Shown here: one piece after another, positions 7,629-12,540 of the stretch
How positions within the stretch are numbered: the first letter of the stretch is position 1
Layout: every line of letters begins with the position of its first letter
NCBI GenBank assembly: GCA_002338615.1
Contig: DDIS01000148.1
Span: forward strand, 7,147 to 19,686
Source of the DNA: Proteobacteria bacterium UBA1844
Lineage (GTDB): Bacteria > Pseudomonadota > Gammaproteobacteria > Steroidobacterales > Woeseiaceae
Length of the DNA stretch: 12,540 bases
Reading direction: 5' to 3'
The notes under the pieces: generated by a model
Told to the model about the DNA's origin: nothing
What the model saw: only the letters and a program-made list of their open reading frames with translations
The model's database searches: none
Program-made: the position numbers and the translations under genes

Positions 7629-8947
7629 TTGATTCCAGATTCCTTTAGAGCGCGTGCCTGGCGGCGATAGTCCCGACCGAGCCAGACGGAAATCCCGGCC
7701 CAGATTATAGCGAAAGGCACCATGGCAATGGAGATACCGCTGATACCGAGCGTGGCCATTAATTTAACCGAGAATGTTCCGTATACGTCGCCAAATCGGT
7801 AGATTGCGGTGTCGATGAAGTTCTTGGTTTTGTACTTCTCTTCCAGCGTGACGACAGAATACAGCATGTCGGTCGTTGGTTTGCTGAAGCTGAAACCGAG
7901 CGCACGCCGGGCGGCGGTGATAAACGCAACCACGGCCAGGGTCGGGTCGATTGCAAGGTAGAGGAAACAGCCGATGGAAAATAGCGGCATGATCGCAAGC
8001 GACCCACCAATTCCATATCGCCGGACAACATGTCTGACCACGAACATCTGGCCCAGCAGCGTAAAGGTATTCTGAGCGATATTGATGTTCGAGAAGAACC
8101 GCGTTTGAAAATCGCGGTCAAGAATCGCGGATTCAACCAGTTGTGCGCTGAACGTGTACAGGGCGGTGCCCAGCAGGCTTGCAATGATTGATGCGACTGC
8201 GATACCTGCGAAATACTTCGAGCCAAAAGCATGAGTAATACCGCTGAGCATACCGCCGCCCAGTGGCTCTCCGCTTGCGGCATTCTGGGTTCGCCCGGCA
8301 TCCTGCTCAACCGATACCCACGAGCGCAAACGGCGAATGCAGAGCACTGCGACGCACAGCAACAGGGCCGAGATCGGAAAAAGGTTGTGGTTGCCAATAC
8401 GAATGACCAGCAGGCTGGTCGCAATTCCGCCGATGAGGGCACCTATGCTGCCGCCGGCCGATATCAACCCGAACAGTCGGCGACCTTGCTCGCGCGTAAA
8501 GATGTCGGCCATGAAACTCCAGAAGACCGAGACGACGAACAGATTGAATACGCTGAGCCAGACAACGAATGCTCGACCCAGCCAGATATTGTCGCGGCCC
8601 TCGTCAAGCATCCATCCAAAAATACCCCAGAAAATCAATATGTTGCTAATGAAGAATAAATAGACCCAGGGCAGAAAAATACGCCGCGGAAATCGTGATG
8701 CGACCCAGCCGAAAATCGGCGTGACACACAACATCGCGATAAAAGTTGCGAGAAAGAGATAGGGAATATTGGCCGAGCCACCACCGACGACCATGGCTTC
8801 GCGTATCGGACGCAATATGTAGTAAGAGGACAATACGCAGAAGAAATAGGCAAAGGACCACGCCACTGCGACATATTCGTTCCGTTCAAGGCTGAACACC
8901 CTGCCGAACAGAAATGTGCGAAGATCCATCGAAGGGTTGCTGGCCAT
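7625..8947 (-). CDS. MFS/ATP:ADP-exchange-type membrane transporter
   Basis: This polytopic inner-membrane protein (440 aa) has about 10-12 predicted hydrophobic segments. The N-terminal block SYYILRPIREAM (41-52), just after the first segment, is the hallmark of bacterial MFS proteins related to the NTP/NDP exchangers (Npt/TLC type) of chlamydiae and plastids. Free-living bacteria carry such homologues with unknown substrates, so nucleotide transport is not proven. Charged loops include SVEQDAGRTQNA in the middle and a basic tail (GRDYRRQARALKESG). The start at 8947 is the first ATG; Met7 (8929) is an alternative. It is the first gene of a two-gene operon with the Tat-exported reductase and is divergent from the MAPEG gene, with 73 nt between them. 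Confidence 0.82.
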   Translation of the reverse strand: MASNPSMDLRTFLFGRVFSLERNEYVAVAWSFAYFFCVLSSYYILRPIREAMVVGGGSANIPYLFLATFIAMLCVTPIFGWVASRFPRRIFLPWVYLFFISNILIFWGIFGWMLDEGRDNIWLGRAFVVWLSVFNLFVVSVFWSFMADIFTREQGRRLFGLISAGGSIGALIGGIATSLLVIRIGNHNLFPISALLLCVAVLCIRRLRSWVSVEQDAGRTQNAASGEPLGGGMLSGITHAFGSKYFAGIAVASIIASLLGTALYTFSAQLVESAILDRDFQTRFFSNINIAQNTFTLLGQMFVVRHVVRRYGIGGSLAIMPLFSIGCFLYLAIDPTLAVVAFITAARRALGFSFSKPTTDMLYSVVTLEEKYKTKNFIDTAIYRFGDVYGTFSVKLMATLGISGISIAMVPFAIIWAGISVWLGRDYRRQARALKESGIK

Positions 8948-9020
8948 TGCGGGTCATCTTAATGGCCGCAGCGCAAAAATCACACAAAAACTCGAAGAAC
9001 TAACAAAAGGCGGGACCATC

Positions 9021-9404
9021 ATGGAAGCAGTTGTGATCGTGACAGTACTGGCATTGGTGCAGTACATCTATTTTGGTGTTCAGGTCGGCAGCGCGCGGGC
9101 CAAGTGCGGTATCAAAGCCCCGGCCATGTCGGGGGATGCCATTTTTGAGCGGGCGAACCGGGTGCATATGAACACGCTTGAGCAATTGATCGTCCTGATC
9201 CCGCTCATGTGGATTTTCGCCCACTACGTGAATTCCCTGTGGGCCGCCGGTTTCGGCGTTGTCTATATCGTCGGTCGATTCATCTACAGTTCGGCGTATC
9301 GCAAGGACCCATCGAATCGATCCATGGGGTTTACGCTGTCGATGTTGCCCAGCGTCGTGATGGCTGTCTGGGTACTCATTGTTTCGATAATGGCTTACTT
9401 CTAG
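9021..9404 (+). CDS. MAPEG-family membrane protein
   Basis: The 127-aa protein has four hydrophobic segments (about 3-20, 55-70, 74-90 and 105-126) and the MAPEG signature: ERANRVHMNTLEQLIVLIP (about 43-61), with the Arg/Asn/His/Glu pattern that binds glutathione in microsomal GST-like enzymes. Bacterial members are inner-membrane proteins with glutathione transferase or peroxidase-like activity in a few tested cases. ATG 9021 is chosen, not the in-frame upstream start at 8916, because the frame before it overlaps the divergent transporter gene and is not hydrophobic, and AAAGG lies about 10 nt upstream. The length is normal for the family (120-150 aa). Confidence 0.9.
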   Translation: MEAVVIVTVLALVQYIYFGVQVGSARAKCGIKAPAMSGDAIFERANRVHMNTLEQLIVLIPLMWIFAHYVNSLWAAGFGVVYIVGRFIYSSAYRKDPSNRSMGFTLSMLPSVVMAVWVLIVSIMAYF

Positions 9405-9424
9405 AAAAAATTTACCGTATTGAC

Positions 9425-9448
9425 GAGATTTGGCACTGTCCGAATCTC
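9425..9448. repeat. Small inverted repeat GAGATT-N12-AATCTC
   Basis: A perfect 6-bp inverted repeat lies in the 90-nt gap after the MAPEG stop. It is a possible weak terminator or an operator for the next gene. A TTGACG hexamer (9420-9425) overlaps its left arm, but I see no good -10 at the right distance. Confidence 0.25.
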
Positions 9449-9494
9449 ACCGTTCGTTCGATGCTTTGGCTTCAACCAGCAAAGGAGAAGAACG

Positions 9495-10037
9495 ATGGCA
9501 AAAAGGACGTTTGCCGCACTGATCACCTTATCAGTGCTTGTGTTGTCGGGGGTAACGGCAGAGGCGCAGTTGAAACCGGTCGCTGTCGATGGCTGCGCGA
9601 AACTCGCGCGGGTCATTTACTCCGAAGTATCCGCGGCAGCACTCTACGGACCGGCTCGCGGAGGCCCGTGGACAATTGATCTCGGGCAGGGCGATCTGGA
9701 AGTGTGTGAGCATGCGGCAAGAACCGTAACGCGCGCGTTCACGGCAGCGATGCAGGTCGCTGGTATTGGCGTTTCCTGGGGACCCGACAGAAATCAGAAC
9801 GGCGATTTTTGCTGGAGTGGTTTCATTTCCCAGTGCTACCCGAACCGGGATCGTGTTGACTACCTGTCGAGGGGGCCGGATGCGGAATTCGTGACCCGAG
9901 CGTGGGCAACGGTGTCACATACGGTCATGAGGGAAATGTATAACCCGTTTAGCAGCGATGAAATACGTTTTCGAGACGATGACCTCAAGTTGCGGCTCGG
10001 ACTCGCGTTGCGATCAGTCGGACGCGATAGCCATTAG
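9495..10037 (+). CDS. Exported four-cysteine protein of unknown function
   Basis: I do not recognise this 180-aa protein. It has a clear Sec signal peptide: Lys3/Arg4, a hydrophobic core 7-20 and a likely cut after AEA (24). The mature part has exactly four cysteines (34, 71, 106, 114), suggesting two disulfides in the periplasm or outside. Notable stretches are GPWTIDLGQGDLEVCEHAARTV (57-78) and WGPDRNQNGDFCWSGF (95-110), the latter like a short Asp/Asn-rich loop. The middle is helix-prone and the C-terminus is charged. AAAGGAG at 9481-9487 sets ATG 9495 as the start; the in-frame upstream start at 9420 would bury the signal. Its last 4 nt overlap the convergent DUF2007 stop. Confidence 0.8.
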   Translation: MAKRTFAALITLSVLVLSGVTAEAQLKPVAVDGCAKLARVIYSEVSAAALYGPARGGPWTIDLGQGDLEVCEHAARTVTRAFTAAMQVAGIGVSWGPDRNQNGDFCWSGFISQCYPNRDRVDYLSRGPDAEFVTRAWATVSHTVMREMYNPFSSDEIRFRDDDLKLRLGLALRSVGRDSH

Positions 10038-10258
10038 TTGAGACCGCCGGCTTCCCAGTCTGCAATTACGGCGCGGGCTTCTTGCAGATCCCGCTCGTCG
10101 ACGATGACCCGAACATTGCCGGCGGCGGGCAGTACACCGACGCCGCCTTGCAAATACTCGCCTTCGATGCGTGCGTTGATGCCCGCCTGCTGCAATTGAT
10201 GCATGACAAGATGCGCTTCAATATTGCTGGTGGCATCGTAGGCGGTTTTTGTTGTCAT
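10034..10258 (-). CDS. DUF2007-domain protein
   Basis: This small cytoplasmic protein (74 aa) matches the DUF2007 ('putative signal transducing protein') pattern: AYDATSNIEAHLVMHQLQQAGINARIEGEYLQGG (6-39), then a Pro/Gly-rich turn, VRVIVDERDLQEARAVIADWE (49-69). The fold is a ferredoxin-like beta-alpha-beta unit that often appears alone or fused. The biochemical role is unknown. The frame is open up to 10369, but the Met at 10258 begins the conserved domain, and the upstream part would overlap the start of the divergent GFA gene. It ends with TAA inside the last codons of the exported four-Cys gene (4-nt overlap of convergent stops). Confidence 0.85.
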   Translation of the reverse strand: MTTKTAYDATSNIEAHLVMHQLQQAGINARIEGEYLQGGVGVLPAAGNVRVIVDERDLQEARAVIADWEAGGLN

Positions 10259-10271
10259 TTGAGTTCTCGTG

Positions 10272-10285
10272 GGCTGGTAGCAGCC
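10272..10285. repeat. Small hairpin GGCTG-N4-CAGCC
   Basis: A 5-bp perfect inverted repeat lies just upstream of the DUF2007 start, in the 98-nt gap shared with the divergent GFA gene. It would fall in the DUF2007 leader, where it could affect ribosome access. No clear -35/-10 pair is seen in this gap. Confidence 0.2.
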
Positions 10286-10356
10286 AAACAGTCGTGCCAA
10301 TTCATGCACTAATGATATCTTGATTCGATCGTCTTTAGTGTCGTCGGGAGGCTCGG

Positions 10357-10782
10357 ATGTCAGATACAAAGAAAATCAATGGAAAATGCCTGTGTGGTGC
10401 CGTAGAAATTACTGCCAATCGGGCAGGCAGTGAGGTTGGCGCCTGTCATTGCAGGTCATGCCGTCGGTGGGGCGGCGGCCCGTTTCTGGAGGTTGATTGC
10501 GGCTCGGACATCGAGTTCAGTGGCATGGATCATATTGCGGTTTACAACTCGTCGGATTGGGCAGAACGTGGCTTTTGCCGTCTGTGCGGGACGCACCTTT
10601 TCTACCGGCTGAAAGAAAACCGGCAACATATGATTCCTGTGGGGCTTTTGGACGACGATGCGGATCGCAGATTCAGGACCCAGGTTTTTATCGATGAAAA
10701 GCCGGAGTACTACCGCTTCGCGAACCAGACCGAAGAACTGACCGGTGCGGAGTTGTTCGCCAGGTTCGCACCGCCCGAGTAG
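10357..10782 (+). CDS. GFA-family (CENP-V/GFA domain) zinc protein
   Basis: The protein (141 aa) has the seven-cysteine zinc-binding pattern of the GFA family: C11-L-C13-G-A-V-E, C30-H-C32-R-S-C35 and C74-R-L-C77-G-T-H. A beta-sandwich fold with two zinc sites is expected. The family is named after a glutathione-dependent formaldehyde-activating protein, but most members lack proven activity, so function remains open. A strong Shine-Dalgarno (GGGAGG, 10346-10351) is 5 nt from the ATG. It is divergent from the DUF2007 gene and convergent with the FAH-family gene, so it is probably a single-gene unit. The MAPEG gene nearby is a second glutathione-associated family, but a shared role is only a guess. 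Confidence 0.92.
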   Translation: MSDTKKINGKCLCGAVEITANRAGSEVGACHCRSCRRWGGGPFLEVDCGSDIEFSGMDHIAVYNSSDWAERGFCRLCGTHLFYRLKENRQHMIPVGLLDDDADRRFRTQVFIDEKPEYYRFANQTEELTGAELFARFAPPE

Positions 10783-10797
10783 TGGCGTGCTCGAAAG

Positions 10798-10827
10798 CCA
10801 ATCGCAATTGGAAAACGAAAGCGCTTT
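10798..10827. terminator. Hairpins between convergent GFA and FAH genes
   Basis: The 47-nt gap contains CCAAT-N4-ATTGG (10798-10811) and the perfect palindrome AAAGCGCTTT (10818-10827). Both are short and lack a long T-run, so they are weak candidates for a shared bidirectional terminator. Confidence 0.3.
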
Positions 10828-10829
10828 GC

Positions 10830-11690
10830 TCAGACTATTTCAGTCTTGATGGAATTGACGAGAATACCGATCCCGGGCACCTCGACCTCGACGACGTCAC
10901 CTTCCTTCAGGTACCTCGGCGGATCGAATCGCGCGCCTGCTCCGTTGGGCGTTCCCGTCGCAATGATATCGCCGGGCTTCAGATGATAGAACGTTGACAG
11001 GTAGCTGATCAGGTAGCGGAACGGGAACATCAGGTTCGATGTAATGTCGTTTTGTCGTTCTTCGCCGTTCACCCGGGTAATCACCCGAAGTTCACCCATC
11101 GGATTGAGTTCGTCGGGTGTCACCATCCATGGTCCCAACGAGCCGGACTTGGCAAAATTCTTGCCTTGCGTGACGTTAAACTTTGCATGACGCAGGAAGT
11201 CTCGCAATGAGCCTTCATTCATGATGGTCAGGCCGGCGATGTATTCATGGGCCTCTGCTTCAGGAATACGGCGACCTTCCTTGCCGATGACAATGACAAT
11301 TTCGCCTTCGTAATCGAGTTGGTCGGACTCCGGGGGGTCGAGAATCGGCTGTCGATGTCCCACCAGGGATTCCCTCGTTCGCATGAATACGCTGGGATAT
11401 TTCGGTGCCGATGATCCGTCCTTGTATTCTTCGTTGCGGTTGGCGTAATTGACGCCTATGCAGATCACTTTTTCCGGATTCGGAATAGTCGGCAGGAATT
11501 CAACGTCGGATAACGGTGCCCCGGGACCGGCGGACCTCGCCTGGATGGCCAGTTGCTGCAGGTGCTCACCACGAATCGCTGCACGCAAATCAACGATACC
11601 CGGGTTCAGCGCACCAAGATCGACCACGGTCTCGCCGGTAACCGCGCCGTAGGTCGGCTTCCTGTTATTCAGATAGCTCGCAAACTTCAT
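10830..11690 (-). CDS. Fumarylacetoacetate hydrolase (FAH) family protein, probably in homoprotocatechuate breakdown
   Basis: This 286-aa protein has a FAH catalytic domain (about 73-285) after a short N-terminal domain. Marks include VICIGVNYANRNEEY (75-89), the metal-binding DYEGEIVIVIGKEG (126-139; E128 and E130), and the conserved TQGKNF with Lys177. The third metal ligand in the family is usually Asp (NDxSxRD); here the motif is NEGSLRD with Glu159. The family covers hydrolases, isomerases and decarboxylases acting on dicarboxylates. HpaG-type enzymes are OPET decarboxylase or HHDD isomerase; the E. coli HpaG is a fused two-domain protein, whereas this is single-domain. The divergent hpaF and hpaE-type genes suggest an hpa pathway role (inference). 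The Shine-Dalgarno is weak (GGGA, about 9 nt away). It has its own predicted promoter (11730-11758). Confidence 0.9.
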   Translation of the reverse strand: MKFASYLNNRKPTYGAVTGETVVDLGALNPGIVDLRAAIRGEHLQQLAIQARSAGPGAPLSDVEFLPTIPNPEKVICIGVNYANRNEEYKDGSSAPKYPSVFMRTRESLVGHRQPILDPPESDQLDYEGEIVIVIGKEGRRIPEAEAHEYIAGLTIMNEGSLRDFLRHAKFNVTQGKNFAKSGSLGPWMVTPDELNPMGELRVITRVNGEERQNDITSNLMFPFRYLISYLSTFYHLKPGDIIATGTPNGAGARFDPPRYLKEGDVVEVEVPGIGILVNSIKTEIV

Positions 11691-11708
11691 ACTCTGGGTC
11701 CCATCGGC

Positions 11709-11737
11709 TTGCAGATTCAGTTGTTCGTCAGTATAGT
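11709..11737 (+). promoter_or_regulatory. Predicted promoter of hpaF-hpaE
   Basis: TTGCAG (11709-11714) and TATAGT (11732-11737, 5/6 match to -10) are 17 nt apart, giving a start near 11744 and a leader of about 36 nt before the hpaF ATG. The -35 is weak (3/6), as expected for an activated or controlled promoter. Its -10 box overlaps the -10 box of the opposing FAH promoter. Confidence 0.5.
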
Positions 11738-11758
11738 TAACATGTTAATGTTATTCAA
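11730..11758 (-). promoter_or_regulatory. Predicted promoter of the FAH-family gene
   Basis: On the minus strand, TTGAAT (11753-11758) and TATACT (11730-11735, 5/6 match to -10) are separated by 17 nt, the optimal spacing. The start would be near 11723, with a leader of about 33 nt. The 17-nt spacer holds the perfect palindrome at 11737-11748. Confidence 0.6.
11737..11748. promoter_or_regulatory. Palindromic operator TTAACATGTTAA
   Basis: A perfect 12-bp palindrome sits between the -35 and -10 boxes of the FAH promoter and over the predicted start site of the hpaF promoter. One bound dimeric repressor could block both directions. MarR-family regulators such as HpaR, which controls homoprotocatechuate genes in E. 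coli, bind AT-rich palindromes of this sort, but the regulator here is not in the window, so its identity is an inference. Confidence 0.6.
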
Positions 11759-11779
11759 GCCAGCCCCGGAAAAAGCCTG

Positions 11780-12178
11780 ATGCCGCACCTGATCATTGAG
11801 TATTCAGCCAACCTCGAAGCTGATCTCGACATTCGCAAGCTGGTTCGCGCGATGCACGAAACGGCAGTGACCATCGACGCATTGCCCACGGCAGGTATTC
11901 GAACTCGCGCGGTCAGGCGCGATAACGTCATGATCGCCGATGGCCATCCTGACAACGGCTTCATCAATATGACGCTTCGAATTGCCCAGGGGCGAACGAT
12001 CGAGGAGCAAAAGGCGGCTGGCGAAAAGTTGTTCGGTTCGCTCAAGGGTTTCATCAGTGAGGTGTATGCCAGGCGACCGATCGCTTTGTCCTTCGAGATA
12101 CAGGAAATCGACACTGAGAAGCGCTGGAAGCACGGCAACATCCGCGACTATCTGGCGAAAAGAGCGGACAGGAACTAA
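11780..12178 (+). CDS. hpaF: 5-carboxymethyl-2-hydroxymuconate Delta-isomerase
   Basis: The 132-aa cytoplasmic enzyme moves a double bond in 5-carboxymethyl-2-hydroxymuconate during homoprotocatechuate meta-cleavage. It belongs to the tautomerase superfamily, in which Pro2 (Pro1 after Met removal) is the catalytic base: the start MPHLIIEYSANLE is the family pattern. Arg residues that bind the dicarboxylate are visible at GIRTRAV (R41/R43) and QGRTIEE (R72). The length is near that of E. coli HpcD/HpaF (about 126 aa). The ATG at 11780 is fixed by the need for Pro at position 2; its Shine-Dalgarno is weak (GGAA about 9 nt upstream). It lies 26 nt before the hpaE-type gene in the same direction, so the two form an operon that continues beyond the window. 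Confidence 0.92.
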   Translation: MPHLIIEYSANLEADLDIRKLVRAMHETAVTIDALPTAGIRTRAVRRDNVMIADGHPDNGFINMTLRIAQGRTIEEQKAAGEKLFGSLKGFISEVYARRPIALSFEIQEIDTEKRWKHGNIRDYLAKRADRN

Positions 12179-12204
12179 CCCAACCAATCAGGCGGGAAAC
12201 CCGA

Positions 12205-12540
12205 ATGTCAGAACTTGATAAGAACTTAGCCGATGCCGAGAAGCTGCTTGAGCGCTTTCGAAAAAGCACATTGCCGCATTTCATCAATGGCAGGAGCGAT
12301 AGCGGCCGATCGGGCAGGACTTTCGAAAATCAGACACCGATAGACAACTCCGTCATCGGTACCGTCGCGGCGGGCAATGGCGAGGATATCGATACGGCAT
12401 GCAAGGCTGCCGAGGAGGCGTTCGGTGAATGGCGAGCGATGCCCGGCAAGGAGCGCAAGAAGGTGCTCCACAAGGTAGCCGATGCCATTGTCGACAACGC
12501 ACGGGAAATTGCGCTGGTCGAAAGCTACGATTCCGGCCAG
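12205..12540 (+). CDS. hpaE: Partial aldehyde dehydrogenase, HpaE-type (5-carboxymethyl-2-hydroxymuconate semialdehyde dehydrogenase)
   Basis: Only the first 112 residues are in the window; the gene runs off the right edge. Translation from ATG 12205 gives an N-terminal extension, then HFINGR (25-30), NQTPIDNSVIGTVAAGN (42-58), AAEEAFGEWRAMPGKERKKVLHKVADAI (about 68-95), and ALVESYDSGQ at the end. These are the first strands and helices of the aldehyde dehydrogenase N-terminal domain. ESYDSGQ resembles the HpaE subgroup, which oxidises the semialdehyde from ring cleavage with NAD+. Position directly after hpaF supports this. The catalytic Cys and Glu are outside the window, so the subgroup call rests on context and these N-terminal residues. 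GGCGGGAAA lies upstream of the start. Confidence 0.82.
   Translation, partial: MSELDKNLADAEKLLERFRKSTLPHFINGRSDSGRSGRTFENQTPIDNSVIGTVAAGNGEDIDTACKAAEEAFGEWRAMPGKERKKVLHKVADAIVDNAREIALVESYDSGQ

Noticed and set aside
8916..9020. Longer N-terminus for the MAPEG protein
   Set aside because: It would overlap the divergent transporter gene and add a charged, non-membrane stretch not seen in the family.
9420..9494. Longer N-terminus for the exported four-Cys protein
   Set aside because: It would hide a clear signal peptide, and AAAGGAG at 9481-9487 marks the start at 9495.
10259..10369. Longer DUF2007 protein starting at 10369
   Set aside because: It would overlap the start of the GFA gene, and the conserved domain begins right at the Met at 10258.
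11804..12187. A 127-residue minus-strand frame opposite hpaF
   Set aside because: It is the antisense shadow of a clearly recognisable isomerase gene and lacks any known domain.

Overview
This is a moderately GC-rich, gene-dense bacterial chromosomal segment. It holds 14 complete genes and the start of a fifteenth, on both strands, with short intergenic gaps. Tat and lipoprotein signals, Shine-Dalgarno starts, a REP-type palindromic repeat beginning with GTAG, and a homoprotocatechuate-type aromatic pathway all point to a proteobacterium. A free-living, heterotrophic gammaproteobacterium is the best guess (inference; no rRNA or other phylogenetic marker is present). I see no phage, insertion sequence, tRNA, rRNA or CRISPR array.

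Layout. (1) Positions 1-3785, minus strand: a MaoC-family hydratase gene and a CitE-family CoA-ester lyase gene overlap by 4 nt. They are followed, after a REP-type inverted-repeat cluster, by acetyl-CoA synthetase (acs). A partial REP copy lies just past the acs stop, so acs is bracketed by REPs. The gap upstream of maoC (3457-3785) has no gene but contains hairpins. (2) Positions 3786-6664: inorganic pyrophosphatase (minus) is divergent from an exported M20 metallopeptidase and an SH3-domain lipoprotein (both plus). (3) Positions 6714-8947, minus: an MFS/nucleotide-exchange-type transporter is translationally coupled to a Tat-exported aldo/keto reductase. (4) Positions 9021-10782: small genes encoding a MAPEG membrane protein, an exported four-cysteine protein of unknown function, a DUF2007 protein and a GFA-family zinc protein. 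(5) Positions 10830-12540: a fumarylacetoacetate-hydrolase-family gene is divergent from a 5-carboxymethyl-2-hydroxymuconate isomerase gene (hpaF) and the start of an hpaE-type aldehyde dehydrogenase. This is the edge of a 4-hydroxyphenylacetate/homoprotocatechuate meta-cleavage cluster.

How the genes work together. The left part fits acyl-CoA metabolism: hydration and cleavage of a branched or C4/C5 CoA ester, then acetate activation. The PPi released by acetyl-CoA synthetase is removed by pyrophosphatase. The right part feeds aromatic ring-cleavage products towards central metabolism. The most informative regulatory signal is a perfect 12-bp palindrome (11737-11748) between the FAH gene and hpaF. 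It sits inside the spacer of a good predicted promoter for one gene and over the start site of a predicted promoter for the other. The window is mostly ordinary metabolic genes, and I found no convincing undescribed multi-gene system.
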